The notes under the pieces: generated by a model
Told to the model about the DNA's origin: nothing
What the model saw: only the letters and a program-made list of their open reading frames with translations
Databases searched by the model: none
Program-made: the position numbers and the translations under genes
Shown here: positions 16,339 to 24,951 of the stretch, one piece after another
How positions within the stretch are numbered: position 1 is the stretch's first letter
Layout: the number at the start of each line of letters is the position of its first letter
Assembly: GCA_016219005.1 (NCBI GenBank)
Contig: JACRCN010000003.1
Span: forward strand, 1-64,000
Length of the DNA stretch: 64,000 nucleotides
Origin: Deltaproteobacteria bacterium
Lineage (GTDB): Bacteria; Desulfobacterota; Desulfobacteria; Desulfobacterales; SpSt-501
Reading direction: 5' to 3'

Positions 16339-17775
16339 ATGATTCACTTTCTGCGCCACGCTGCCGCCCGTCTCTGGATTACGCTCCTGATCGGGACGAC
16401 GGCAAGCCTGTGGGCGTTTCCGCTGCTTCCGCCGCACATCGGCCTGGAGGCGGCTCCGGTCCTGGCCGCCATCCTGCTGGCCGCGCTCTTCTTCGCGGTG
16501 GGTTGGGCCGCCAACCGCCTGGGCCTGGCATGGGTCCGCCGGTGGGTGCGTTCCGCCGGGCGGGCGGAGCGGGACGGGCTTCACGTCGAGGCCGAGGCCG
16601 CCTTTCGCCGCGCCCTGTCCATGCTTGACAGTTTCCTCGTGTCCCCGGCCGTCCGGCGCCGGAACCTGGCGCCGCTGACCGCGCGGCTGGCGCGGTTTTA
16701 TCTGGCGCGCCCCCGGGGTGGCGCCGAGATCGAGGAGTTGATCGCCGGGTATCTCGCGGCCCACCCGGACGACGAGGAAGTCGCCGAGCAGTGGGTGTTG
16801 CGGGTCGAACCCCGAGGCGAGCTGCGCGAAGATTACCAGGTGCTGGCGACGCGGCTGGGGGCCGTCCACCCACGCAACGGGGCCATTCAGAGCGTCTTGG
16901 CCCGGCTCTACCTGATGCTGGAGCGGACGGATTACCCCGCACTCCAGTGCTACCGGCGGGTATGCGAAGCCGCGGCAGAGATGCCGCCGGAGTTCTGCCG
17001 GGACCTGACGCGCCTGCTGCGCCGGGACGGCCGGACCGATGCCTGGGTGCAGCAGTTCTACCGGCGGCCTATAGGGCCGTTGCCGGCAGCGCCGGAAGCC
17101 CCTGCCTCGGCCGCACCCACACCCGGGACCGGGCCGGGCCGGGCGGTATATGAGGCGCCGGCGGAAGCGGCCCCTGCAGCCGCCGCGGACGGCGCGTTCC
17201 GGATGAGTGTAATGATTGACGAGGTGCAGGACGAGGAAGGCGAGGCGCACCCATCCGCGTGGGTGCGCCCCCGCAGGTGGCCGCCGGTGTGGAAACGGCT
17301 GGCCCGCCTGCGGGGAGAAATCGCCGTGGTCGCGGCGCACGGCGCGCACCGGATGTTCCAGGAGTCGGCCGCGGCGCTGCGCGCCGTCCTGCGGCCGCCG
17401 GCGATGCTATATGTGCTGGGCGCGGTGATCGCCGCCGGTGCCGCCGCCGGCGGGATCTGGCTTTTCGTGAACGCCGGCGACGGATTCTTCCGGCCCGCCG
17501 CCATCCCCGCGGCTGCCGAACCCGCGGTGGTGAGGGATCCTTACACGCTGCAGGTGGCCGCCTACCTCAAGTCGGAATATGCGGTTAAATTTGTGGACGA
17601 TCTCAAGCAGCGAGGGTATGACGCGTATAGGATCGAAACCGCGAGCGGCGGCAAGACCTGGTATCAGGTCCGTATCGCCCATTTCCCCGACCCGCAGTCG
17701 GCGCGGGATTTCGGGGCCAGGCTCAAGCAGAAGGGGATCATCGAGGATTTTTATGTCACCAACTACACCCGCTGA
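16339..17775 (+). CDS. SPOR-domain membrane protein
   Basis: 478 residues. Two N-terminal TM helices (about 12-30 and 38-60), a cytoplasmic helical repeat-like region (about 75-235, TPR-like), a Pro/Ala linker, a third TM helix (about 355-377, MLYVLGAVIAAGAAAGGIWL) and a C-terminal SPOR domain (about 400-475, YTLQVAAYLKSEYAVKFVDD). SPOR domains bind denuded glycan strands, often at division sites. It follows the PBP by 13 nt and overlaps the CULT gene by 23 nt. The upstream in-frame extension is PBP antisense-frame noise; ATG 16339 follows AAGGG. Confidence 0.8.
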   Translation: MIHFLRHAAARLWITLLIGTTASLWAFPLLPPHIGLEAAPVLAAILLAALFFAVGWAANRLGLAWVRRWVRSAGRAERDGLHVEAEAAFRRALSMLDSFLVSPAVRRRNLAPLTARLARFYLARPRGGAEIEELIAGYLAAHPDDEEVAEQWVLRVEPRGELREDYQVLATRLGAVHPRNGAIQSVLARLYLMLERTDYPALQCYRRVCEAAAEMPPEFCRDLTRLLRRDGRTDAWVQQFYRRPIGPLPAAPEAPASAAPTPGTGPGRAVYEAPAEAAPAAAADGAFRMSVMIDEVQDEEGEAHPSAWVRPRRWPPVWKRLARLRGEIAVVAAHGAHRMFQESAAALRAVLRPPAMLYVLGAVIAAGAAAGGIWLFVNAGDGFFRPAAIPAAAEPAVVRDPYTLQVAAYLKSEYAVKFVDDLKQRGYDAYRIETASGGKTWYQVRIAHFPDPQSARDFGARLKQKGIIEDFYVTNYTR

Positions 17776-18232
17776 TAGCCGGTGGCGATGGTGGCGGGGA
17801 TCCGTAATCACGCCCGCTGGATATCGCCTGCATGGCTTCCGGCAGCCGTCCCGGGAGCCATCGGCGGAAAATGAGCCCACGCCCGCCAGCGCCGTTTCCG
17901 AGGAAGAAAGCCCGGAAGCGGAACCTTACATTCTCTGCCGCGATTGCCTGCACCCGGTCACACGGGTGCAGGAACGCATCGTGGTGAACGGCGCCCACCA
18001 TCACACTTTCGCCAACCCCCATGGCATCGTGTTTGAAATCGGCTGCTTCAGGAAGGCGTCGGGCTGCGCGGCGGTCGGCCCGGCCAGCGCGGAATTCACC
18101 TGGTTTGCCGGGTACCGCTGGCGGGTGGGTCTGTGTTTTGCCTGCCTGATCCACCTGGGCTGGGTGTTCACCGCCGCGGGCGGGGAGGGTTTTCACGGTC
18201 TGATACTCGAGCGCCTGATCGAACCGTCCTGA
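17753..18232 (+). CDS. Cereblon-type CULT-domain protein
   Basis: 159 residues. After a low-complexity N-terminus (1-57), residues 58-155 match the CULT domain of cereblon and of the bacterial protein MsCI4. Zinc ligands are C62/C65 and C128/C131. The three cage tryptophans W117, W123 and W137 have the same spacing (6 and 14) as human cereblon W380, W386 and W400, and F139 matches F402. FTWFAGYRWRVGLC and HLGWVF are diagnostic. It should bind a small uracil- or glutarimide-like ligand. ATG 17753 lies inside the SPOR gene (23-nt overlap), making it the last gene of the operon. Confidence 0.85.
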   Translation: MSPTTPADSRWRWWRGSVITPAGYRLHGFRQPSREPSAENEPTPASAVSEEESPEAEPYILCRDCLHPVTRVQERIVVNGAHHHTFANPHGIVFEIGCFRKASGCAAVGPASAEFTWFAGYRWRVGLCFACLIHLGWVFTAAGGEGFHGLILERLIEPS

Positions 18233-18241
18233 CAGGCTCTA

Positions 18242-18868
18242 TCAACATTCCTCGGGCAGATCATTCCCGGAGCACAGCGTCAGGCGACGATACACGTCCA
18301 GGGTCTGGGCGCGGGTGCGCTCCCGGGAGCCGGAGTTGTCGATGACCCGCGTGGCCAGGGCCTTTTTGTGCTCGATCGGCATCTGGGACCGGATGCGGGC
18401 CAGGGCCTCGGCCGGCGCGAGGCGGTCGCGGGCCACGAGGCGCGCAAGTTGGACGGACTCCGGCGCAACCACGACGATGATCTCCTTCAGACCGTGGTGC
18501 ATGCCGGTTTCGAAGAGCAGCGGCACCTCCAGGATCACCACCGCATTCGGCTCGTCGCAGCGGATGCGCTCCAGGCGGCGGGCGGTCTCCTCCCGCACCC
18601 ACGGGTGGATGAAGCCCTCGAGCACCCGTTTTTCAACGGGGTCGTTGAAGACGATGTCGCCCAGCCGCCGCCGGTCGATCTCACCGTCCGGCAGCAGGAT
18701 GCCCCGGCCGAAGTGCGCGACGATGTCGGCGTGGACGGCAGTGCCCTTGCGGGCCGCCTCCCGCGCGATCCGGTCGGCATCGATGACCCGGGCCCCGGCC
18801 TCCGCCAGCACGGCGGACACCGTCGATTTGCCGCTTGCGATCCCTCCTGTCAGTCCGGCGGTCAGCAC
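18242..18868 (-). CDS. coaE: Dephospho-CoA kinase
   Basis: 208 residues, a P-loop kinase for the last step of coenzyme A synthesis. Walker A is GLTGGIASGKST (6-17), followed by DADRIAR (30-36), the substrate-site VFNDPVEKRVLEGFIHP and the lid VARDRL. Length is normal. It converges with the envelope operon 9 nt away and is otherwise alone on the minus strand. Confidence 0.93.
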   Translation of the reverse strand: MLTAGLTGGIASGKSTVSAVLAEAGARVIDADRIAREAARKGTAVHADIVAHFGRGILLPDGEIDRRRLGDIVFNDPVEKRVLEGFIHPWVREETARRLERIRCDEPNAVVILEVPLLFETGMHHGLKEIIVVVAPESVQLARLVARDRLAPAEALARIRSQMPIEHKKALATRVIDNSGSRERTRAQTLDVYRRLTLCSGNDLPEEC

Positions 18869-19051
18869 CTGCGCGTCCTTAATCCTGGATGAGAGCGTCG
18901 ACGTGCACCGAAGCCATATGCGAGGCCGGGAGGGTTGTCAACACCATCCGGGGATGCCGGCTTGCGTTGTCCTGATTCGGCCTTACTTTTTAGCGCATCG
19001 GATTCGACAATCCGGTCCAATAACCAACCATCCTCCAAGGAGGTTACGATT

Positions 19052-19354
19052 ATGGCCAAAGAGAAACTCAAGATGGCCGCAGATGTCTGCTCTTACGTGG
19101 ATGAGGAAAAAAACCAGATCAACCTTGAGATTTGCGTTCCGGGGGTCAAGAAGGAAAACATCCATCTGAAGATGCTGGACGACAGCTTCAACCTGTTTGC
19201 GACGCGGGAGGACTTCGATTACGTGGCCGCGTCGGCCTTCTGCTGCCCGGTGAAATCCAAGTCCGCCAAGGCGAGCTACAAGGATGGAATGCTCAAAGTG
19301 AGCATCAAGCTGAAAGATCCCATGGCAGGCGCTCACACGGTGGCCATCCACTAA
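19052..19354 (+). CDS. Small Hsp20-like (alpha-crystallin fold) protein
   Basis: 100 residues. NQINLEICVPGVKKENIHLK and the final YKDGMLKVSIKLKDP follow the alpha-crystallin domain beta-sandwich (normally PGV.KE.I.V and the GxLxI motif), but it lacks the long N-terminal arm and C-terminal IxI extension, so it is a minimal member (HSP20/p23-like). An AAGGAGG ribosome site lies 8 nt before ATG 19052. It is monocistronic, closed by a strong terminator. Likely a small chaperone; cannot exclude a CS-domain-like co-chaperone. Confidence 0.75.
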   Translation: MAKEKLKMAADVCSYVDEEKNQINLEICVPGVKKENIHLKMLDDSFNLFATREDFDYVAASAFCCPVKSKSAKASYKDGMLKVSIKLKDPMAGAHTVAIH

Positions 19355-19377
19355 CCGAGCCGGATCGCAACGGCTGA

Positions 19378-19408
19378 AACCGCAGGCTTACGGCCTGCGG
19401 TTTTTTTT
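19378..19408 (+). terminator. Rho-independent terminator
   Basis: Stem CCGCAGGC (19380-19387) / GCCTGCGG (19393-19400), 5-nt loop, then eight T. It ends the Hsp20-like transcript and insulates the rrf2-hmc promoter. Confidence 0.9.
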
Positions 19409-19473
19409 ATGCCCGGGCCGCTCTCGCCCCCGCCCGGGCCGCATACCGCGTCCGCGCTCGCCCAAAAAAAAGT

Positions 19474-19502
19474 TTGACAGCCTCTCGTATCTTGACTAAT
19501 AA
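19474..19502 (+). promoter_or_regulatory. Strong promoter of the rrf2-hmc operon
   Basis: TTGACA (19474-19479), 17-nt spacer, TAATAA (19497-19502). It is 68 nt upstream of the Rrf2 start at 19570. Confidence 0.75.
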
Positions 19503-19509
19503 GGTCAGG
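19491..19509 (+). promoter_or_regulatory. Putative Rrf2 operator overlapping the -10 box
   Basis: Dyad CTTGAC-N7-GTCAGG (one mismatch in six) whose centre is the -10 hexamer. A dyad at this position would allow the protein to block its own promoter, as is known for IscR/Rrf2 regulators. Confidence 0.45.
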
Positions 19510-19569
19510 AAACTTCCCGACTGCATCTGTCAACAAACAACCCTTTCCCAGGCTGAGCAAAAAGAAGGC

Positions 19570-20058
19570 ATGGCACAAATCACGCCCAAGAAAAACCAGT
19601 ACGCCCTACGGGCGGTATTCGAGCTCGCCAAACACCAGGGGCGGGGTCCCACTAAGATTTCCCATATCGCTGATGCCCAGGCCATTCCGGCCCGGTTCCT
19701 GGAGGTCATCCTGAACAAGCTCAAGCACAGCGGCCTGATCGCCTCCAAGCGGGGCTTTACAGGCGGTTATTTTCTGACCCGTTCCCCGGATGAGATCACG
19801 GTGGGTGACATCATGAACTTCATGCAGGGGCCCACCCGAACGGTGGACTGCGCCGCCTGCCTGTCCAAGGTCAACTGCCCGTCAAGCCGCCGCGGCTGCG
19901 CATTCTCGTCGATGTGGAACCGGGTCAGCCGCGCCATTTTGAAGGTCTACGACGAAACCACGATCCAGGACCTGCTGGACAACGACCGCCGTCTCCAGGA
20001 CAAACGGCGGCAGTCTCCCACGCGAGCCTCCCAGACGAAACAAGGACAGTGCTTATGA
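19570..20058 (+). CDS. rrf2: Rrf2-family Fe-S transcriptional regulator
   Basis: 162 residues. An N-terminal winged helix (YALRAVFELAKHQG..., helix KISHIADAQAIPARFLEVIL, wing GLIASKRGFTGGYFL) and cysteines C94, C97, C103 and C110 fit an Fe-S-sensing Rrf2/IscR protein. In Desulfovibrio vulgaris, Rrf2 represses the hmc operon; there it is the last gene, here it is first and its TGA overlaps the hmcA ATG. The start is set by AGAAGG before ATG 19570; the TTG further up lies in the promoter. Likely autoregulates through the dyad at its own -10. Confidence 0.88.
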   Translation: MAQITPKKNQYALRAVFELAKHQGRGPTKISHIADAQAIPARFLEVILNKLKHSGLIASKRGFTGGYFLTRSPDEITVGDIMNFMQGPTRTVDCAACLSKVNCPSSRRGCAFSSMWNRVSRAILKVYDETTIQDLLDNDRRLQDKRRQSPTRASQTKQGQCL

Positions 20059-21632
20059 CACAGGAACGATCTCTGGCTCTCCGGGCCATAGCCTGCTTGA
20101 CGGTCGCCGCCGCACTGGTGCTTGCGGCCGTCATCGGCTGCCACACTCCGACCGGCACCCCCGAGGATGCGAACAAGCCACGGGCCGACGTCGTCCGCAT
20201 CGACGGCCTCAAGCAGTTCGGCAGCCTGGAAAGACCCGCGGTGGTCTATCTGCACGAGAAGCACACTCAGGCCCTGGCCAAGAAAGGCAAGGACTGCGCC
20301 ACCTGCCATCTGCCCGACCAAAAATACATGTCCACCAAATTCATGCGCCTGAAGGACGCCTCCAAGCAGCAGTCGATGGACATCTACCACAACAACTGCA
20401 CGGCCTGCCACCGCCAGACGGCCGCCGCCGGCGAGAAAGCCGGCCCCGTGGCGTGCAACGAGTGCCACGTCGACAAGACGATCCCGTCCTCCTGGACGGC
20501 GATCGACATGGACAAGTCCCTGCATTACCGCCACGTGAAGGCCCAGGAGAACAAATGCGAGGTCTGCCATCACCAGGCCGACCCGGCCACCAAGAAACTC
20601 GTCTACGTCAAGGGCAAGGAGGATGACTGCCGCTACTGCCATCTCGACCGGACGGTCGATAACGTCATCTCCATGCGCCTGGCCTCCCACGAACAGTGCA
20701 TCGATTGCCACCGCAAGCGGCTCGCCCAGAATCAGGACGCCGGTCCGGCCTTTTGCGGCGGTTGCCACGATGCCGGACTGCAGGCGAAGATCCAGAAGCT
20801 GAAGGATGTCCCCCGGCTGATGCGGGGCCAGCCGGATGTCGCCATCGTCCAGGCGGTCAAAAGCGACGGGCAGAAAGTGGAACCGTTTACCCGTTTGAGC
20901 GTGGTGCCCTTCAACCATATCGGCCACGAAACCTATAACAGCACCTGCCGGGCCTGCCACCACGCATCGATGGAGGCTTGCGGCAAGTGCCACACGCTGC
21001 AGGGGTCCAAGGACGGCAAGTTCGTCAACCTGCAGACCGCCATGCACCACGGGAGCGCCAAGGCCAGCTGCCTGGGCTGTCATGACGGATTCCAGGCCGA
21101 GAAGCGCTGTGCCGGCTGCCATGCCTCGATGGCGCGCAAGGACCCGCCGGAGCTTGCCGGCTGCGTCAGCTGTCACATGCCCAAGCCCGTAGCGGCTACC
21201 CCACAGACCGAGCCCAAGGTCATGGCGGCCATGCTGCTGGAGGCCCGCAAGCCGGTCACGGCCACCTATGCCGACGAGGACATTCCGGAGACGGTGGAAA
21301 TCAAGTCCTTGAGCAAGCAGTACCAACTCGTAAAGCTGCCGCACCGCAAGATCGTCCAGGCTCTGGCGAAGAACCTAAAGGATAACAAACTCGCCGGCGC
21401 CTTCCACCGGGATCCCGGGACCATTTGCCAGGGCTGCCATCACAACAGCCCGATCGCCAAGAAACCACCGGCCTGCGCGAGCTGTCACGGCCAGCCCTTC
21501 GACGGCCGCAACCTCTTCAAGCCGGGGCTCCAGGCGGCCTATCACCTGCAGTGCATGGAGTGCCACAAGGACATGGGGATCGAGAAGCCGGTCGCGACCA
21601 ACTGCACCGGTTGCCATCAAGAAAAGCTCTAA
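20055..21632 (+). CDS. hmcA: High-molecular-weight 16-haem cytochrome c HmcA
   Basis: 525 residues. I count sixteen CxxCH haem motifs, the number in Desulfovibrio HmcA; many upstream histidines provide bis-His ligation. The N-terminus is a signal peptide with a lipobox-like AAVIGC (C29), so this copy may be a membrane-tethered lipoprotein, unlike the soluble Desulfovibrio form. It takes electrons in the periplasm (from type I cytochrome c3/hydrogenases) and passes them to the membrane HmcBCDEF complex. Start ATG 20055 is coupled to rrf2 as ATGA; the longer upstream frame is only overlap with rrf2. Confidence 0.93.
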   Translation: MTQERSLALRAIACLTVAAALVLAAVIGCHTPTGTPEDANKPRADVVRIDGLKQFGSLERPAVVYLHEKHTQALAKKGKDCATCHLPDQKYMSTKFMRLKDASKQQSMDIYHNNCTACHRQTAAAGEKAGPVACNECHVDKTIPSSWTAIDMDKSLHYRHVKAQENKCEVCHHQADPATKKLVYVKGKEDDCRYCHLDRTVDNVISMRLASHEQCIDCHRKRLAQNQDAGPAFCGGCHDAGLQAKIQKLKDVPRLMRGQPDVAIVQAVKSDGQKVEPFTRLSVVPFNHIGHETYNSTCRACHHASMEACGKCHTLQGSKDGKFVNLQTAMHHGSAKASCLGCHDGFQAEKRCAGCHASMARKDPPELAGCVSCHMPKPVAATPQTEPKVMAAMLLEARKPVTATYADEDIPETVEIKSLSKQYQLVKLPHRKIVQALAKNLKDNKLAGAFHRDPGTICQGCHHNSPIAKKPPACASCHGQPFDGRNLFKPGLQAAYHLQCMECHKDMGIEKPVATNCTGCHQEKL

Positions 21633-21668
21633 GAGGGAAACTTCATTCAACGTTCGAGGGGAACCGTC

Positions 21669-22760
21669 ATGTCAATCTCACGCAGAACGTTTCTCGGGTG
21701 GTTGGGCGCCGCGGGGGCCGGCACGAGCCTAGGCCGGTCGGCGCATGCCGCCGGAACGGCGAACTTCACCGGGTATCCGGACTCCCTGGGGGTACTGTTC
21801 GACGCCACCCGCTGCATCGGCTGCCGCAAGTGCGAGGAGGCCTGCAACAGGGTCAATGAGCTGCCCGCGCCCGCCAAACCCTTCAGCGACCTTGCCGTGC
21901 TGGATCGCAAACGCCGGACCGACGCCAAGACCTACATGGTGATCAACCGCTATGACAACATCCCGGGTGCGAAGGGCCCGGTGTACCGCAAAATTCAGTG
22001 CAACCATTGCCTGGAGCCGGCCTGCGCCTCGGCCTGTTTCGTGCGCGCCTTCGCCAAAAACAGCAACGGCGCCGTGACGTATGACGAATCGGTGTGCGTG
22101 GGCTGCCGCTACTGTATGATCGCCTGCCCCTTTGAAATACCGACCTACGAGTACGACAGGGCGTTCACGCCGCGCATTATGAAGTGCACCTTCTGCCAGC
22201 CCCGGCTCCTCAAGGGTCAGCTGCCGGGCTGTGTCGAGATCTGTCCGGCCGAGGCCCTGACCTTCGGCAGACGGCGCCACCTGCTCAAGATCGCCCGCGA
22301 GCGCATCGGCTTGTTCCCGGCGCGCTACATCGATCACATCTACGGCGAAACGGAGATGGGCGGGACCACCTGGTTGACCATCTCCGGGGTGCCGTTCCGG
22401 GAACTCGGCATGCGCGAGGACCTGGGCACCACATCGGCCCCCGAGCTCACCAAGGGTGCCCTGAGTGTCGTCCCCATCGTGGCGGGCTTGTGGCCCGTGC
22501 TGCTGACCGGGATCTACGCCATCTCCCAGCGCAAGGACCGGATCGCCCGGGAGGAAAAGGCGGCCGCCGTCGACGAGGCCGTAACCCGGGCCCGGGCCGA
22601 AGCCAAGGCCAAGCTCGCCGAAGCCCTGGCCAAGGCCGACAAGGATAAGAAGGCAGCCATCGACAAGGAAGTCAAGAAGGCCCTGGCCGATGCGGCCAAG
22701 GCCAAGGTTCAGGAGACCGCCGCCGCGTCCGCGGCCGCCCCCGAGAAGAAGTCCAGCTGA
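21669..22760 (+). CDS. hmcB: Periplasmic-facing four-cluster ferredoxin subunit HmcB
   Basis: 363 residues. A Tat signal ([10 protein letters not shown], residues 4-13) is followed by sixteen cysteines for four [4Fe-4S] clusters: C49-C59, C111-C123, C143-C153 and C173/C176/C188/C192. One membrane helix lies near 265-284. After it comes a 70-residue Ala/Lys/Glu coiled tail (about 290-363) on the cytoplasmic side that I do not know from standard HmcB. It relays electrons between HmcA and HmcC. It follows hmcA after 36 nt and precedes hmcC by 12 nt. Confidence 0.9.
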   Translation: MSISRRTFLGWLGAAGAGTSLGRSAHAAGTANFTGYPDSLGVLFDATRCIGCRKCEEACNRVNELPAPAKPFSDLAVLDRKRRTDAKTYMVINRYDNIPGAKGPVYRKIQCNHCLEPACASACFVRAFAKNSNGAVTYDESVCVGCRYCMIACPFEIPTYEYDRAFTPRIMKCTFCQPRLLKGQLPGCVEICPAEALTFGRRRHLLKIARERIGLFPARYIDHIYGETEMGGTTWLTISGVPFRELGMREDLGTTSAPELTKGALSVVPIVAGLWPVLLTGIYAISQRKDRIAREEKAAAVDEAVTRARAEAKAKLAEALAKADKDKKAAIDKEVKKALADAAKAKVQETAAASAAAPEKKSS

Positions 22761-22772
22761 GGAGAGAGTCAG

Positions 22773-23942
22773 ATGCCCGAGCGCAAATTCGCAATCCAAA
22801 AGCCCGCGTTGACCCCCTTCAATGTGGTGGCCGGCATCATCGTGGTGATCGGCGTGGCCATAACGGGGATCCGGTTCACCCAGGGGCTGGCGGCCACCAC
22901 CAACCTTTCCGACTATAACCCGTGGGGGATCTGGATCGGCTTCGACCTCCTGGTCGGCGTCGCGCTGGCGGCCGGCGGGTATGTCACCTCCGCGGCCTGT
23001 TACCTCTTCGGCCTGAAGCGGTTCCACTCCGCGGTGCGGCCGGCGATCCTGACGGGATTCCTGGGGTATGCGCTGGTCGTGCTCGCCCTGCACTACGACG
23101 TCGGCCGCCCCTGGCGACTGCCGTACCCCTTCATCGTCCAGTCGGGCACGACCTCGCTGCTTTTCGAAGTGGCGGCCTGCGTCGCCCTGTACCTGACCGT
23201 GCTCTTCATCGAGTTTACCCCGGCGGCGCTGGAGTGGCTGGGGCTCAAGCGGGCCCGCCGCATCGTGAACAAACTGACGCTGGTGCTGACCATTTTCGGG
23301 GTGGTCCTCTCCACCCTGCACCAGTCTTCACTCGGAGCGCTTTTTCTGATCGCGCCGTCCAAACTGCACCCGCTCTGGTATTCGCCCTACCTGGCGCTTT
23401 ACTTTTTCGTCTCCAGCATCGTCGCCGGGCTGTCCATGGTGATCTTCGAGAGCACACTCTCCCATCGCTACTTTCACGACAAGATGGACACGGAACATCT
23501 CCAGGAGGCGGACGGGGTTGCGCTCGGGTTCGGCAAGGCGGCTGCCTTTGTCCTGGCCGGCTATTTTGTCATGAAGGTGATCGGGCTGGCCCAGACCAAT
23601 GCCTGGAGCTATCTTTCCACCGGGTACGGCCTGTGGTTCCTGGTGGAGCTGCTGGGCTTCGTGCTGCTGCCGTGCTACGCATACGCCATCGGCGTGCGGG
23701 AGAAGAACCTGAAGGTCATCCGCTGGACCGCGGCCTGGACGGTGCTCGGGATCGTTGTCAACCGCTTCAACGTCGGCTTGATCGCCTTCAACTGGCATCT
23801 GCCCTCGAGCGAGCGGTATTTCCCGCACTGGATGGAAATCGGGATTTCGGTGTTCGTCGTGACCCTGGGCGTGCTGGCCTACCGCTTCATCGTGACCCAC
23901 ATGCCGATCCTGTATGCCCACCCGGATTACGACAAGCATTGA
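22773..23942 (+). CDS. hmcC: NrfD-like integral membrane subunit HmcC
   Basis: 389 residues, about ten TM helices, of the NrfD/PsrC quinone-interacting family. Typical parts include FTQGLAATTNLSDYNPWGIW (residues about 30-49), YVTSAACYLFGLKRF, LHYDVGRPWRLPYPF and LHQSSLGALFLIAPSKLHPL. With HmcB it forms the membrane electron and possibly proton-translocating core. It is preceded by GGAGAGAGTC and lies 12 nt from hmcB. Confidence 0.92.
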   Translation: MPERKFAIQKPALTPFNVVAGIIVVIGVAITGIRFTQGLAATTNLSDYNPWGIWIGFDLLVGVALAAGGYVTSAACYLFGLKRFHSAVRPAILTGFLGYALVVLALHYDVGRPWRLPYPFIVQSGTTSLLFEVAACVALYLTVLFIEFTPAALEWLGLKRARRIVNKLTLVLTIFGVVLSTLHQSSLGALFLIAPSKLHPLWYSPYLALYFFVSSIVAGLSMVIFESTLSHRYFHDKMDTEHLQEADGVALGFGKAAAFVLAGYFVMKVIGLAQTNAWSYLSTGYGLWFLVELLGFVLLPCYAYAIGVREKNLKVIRWTAAWTVLGIVVNRFNVGLIAFNWHLPSSERYFPHWMEIGISVFVVTLGVLAYRFIVTHMPILYAHPDYDKH

Positions 23943-23981
23943 CGGAGGCGTCAACCGGCAACCCACTGAAGGACAAGCCAC

Positions 23982-24155
23982 ATGACCCACACCATCAACA
24001 CCCTGCATGATTTCATGGTTCGCACCGAAGGCATCACGTACATCCTGATCGTCGTGGCGCTCGTCGGCTTCGTGGTCTTCTGGCGGTTTCTGACCGAGCG
24101 GGACGAGGACGGAGAGCGGCTTGGCGCCGATCGTCCCGATGAAAACCCGCATTGA
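23982..24155 (+). CDS. hmcD: Small membrane subunit HmcD
   Basis: 57 residues (MTHTINTLHDFMV..., one TM helix about 18-35, YILIVVALVGFVVFWRFL, and an acidic/Arg-rich tail DEDGERLGADRP). The size and position between hmcC and hmcE match HmcD of Desulfovibrio, a 5-6 kDa membrane protein. It is easy to miss because of its length. Confidence 0.8.
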   Translation: MTHTINTLHDFMVRTEGITYILIVVALVGFVVFWRFLTERDEDGERLGADRPDENPH

Positions 24156-24171
24156 AGGACCGGGCATGGAA

Positions 24172-24202
24172 AAAAGCACTTTTCGTAGTCAAAAGTGATT
24201 TT
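24172..24202 (+). other. Intercistronic hairpin between hmcD and hmcE
   Basis: CACTTTT (24177-24183) pairs with AAAAGTG (24191-24197), flanked by an A-tract and TTTT. It could be a weak attenuator or an mRNA stabiliser inside the hmc operon. The 118-nt gap here is the longest within hmcABCDEF. Confidence 0.35.
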
Positions 24203-24273
24203 GGATCGCTGAGGAGCAACCACCAATCTTTGGCTTTGAGCCTTGAGCTTCGAATTCATCTTAGGAGTCGCCC

Positions 24274-24951
24274 ATGTACGAATTCGTGACCGGTCCGCTG
24301 GCGTGGCTGGCCTTCATCGTCTTTTTTGTCGGGATCGTCGTGAAGCTGGTCCTTTACATCCGGGGTCTCGACTGGAAGCTGGATCGCGTGACCTACTCGG
24401 TCAACACGTCTTACGGCGTGCGGGGGGCCCTGCGGTCCATCGGCTTCTGGCTGATGCCTTACGGCACCCAAAGCTACCGTAACAACCCGGGGTTCACGCT
24501 GGCGCTCTTCGTGATGCACATCGGGCTGATCCTGACCCCGATCTTCCTGCTCGGGCACAACATCCTGTTGGCGGAGCGCTGGGGCGTGAGCCTGCCGAGC
24601 CTGCCCGAGGGCGCAACCGACGTGCTGACCGTCTGCGTCATCGCCGCGGCCCTGGTGCTGCTGCTGCGGCGGATCGCGCTGCCCGAGGTCCGCATCATCA
24701 CCACGGCCTACGACGTCCTGCTGCTGGCGATCGCCGTTGCGCCCTTCGTCTCGGGGCTGCTCGCCCACTACGCCCACGACAACGGCCAGCTCTGGACGAT
24801 CGTGCACGTGCTGTGCGGCGAGGTCTTTCTGGTGGCCATCCCGCTCACCAAGCTGTCGCACTTCGTGCTGTTCTTCGCCACCCGGGCGCAGCTGGGGATG
24901 GACTACGGGATCAAACGTGGCGGGATGAAGAGCAAGGGGATCGCGTGGTGA
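24274..24951 (+). CDS. hmcE: Cytochrome b-like membrane subunit HmcE
   Basis: 225 residues with about five TM helices, related to the NarI/DsrM gamma subunit fold. Histidines in TM segments (LFVMHIGLILTPIFLLGHN; LWTIVHVLCGEVFLV; KLSHFVLFF) are candidates for b-haem ligation. In the Hmc complex it links the periplasmic side to HmcF on the cytoplasmic side. GGAG precedes the ATG. Confidence 0.88.
   Translation: MYEFVTGPLAWLAFIVFFVGIVVKLVLYIRGLDWKLDRVTYSVNTSYGVRGALRSIGFWLMPYGTQSYRNNPGFTLALFVMHIGLILTPIFLLGHNILLAERWGVSLPSLPEGATDVLTVCVIAAALVLLLRRIALPEVRIITTAYDVLLLAIAVAPFVSGLLAHYAHDNGQLWTIVHVLCGEVFLVAIPLTKLSHFVLFFATRAQLGMDYGIKRGGMKSKGIAW

Noticed and set aside
18620-18650. GTTTTTCAACG match to the repeat end inside coaE
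   Set aside because: It is coding sequence of a conserved part of CoaE with no arm homology beside it.
19947-21344. 465-codon minus-strand frame opposite hmcA
   Set aside because: Antisense of the 16-haem cytochrome.
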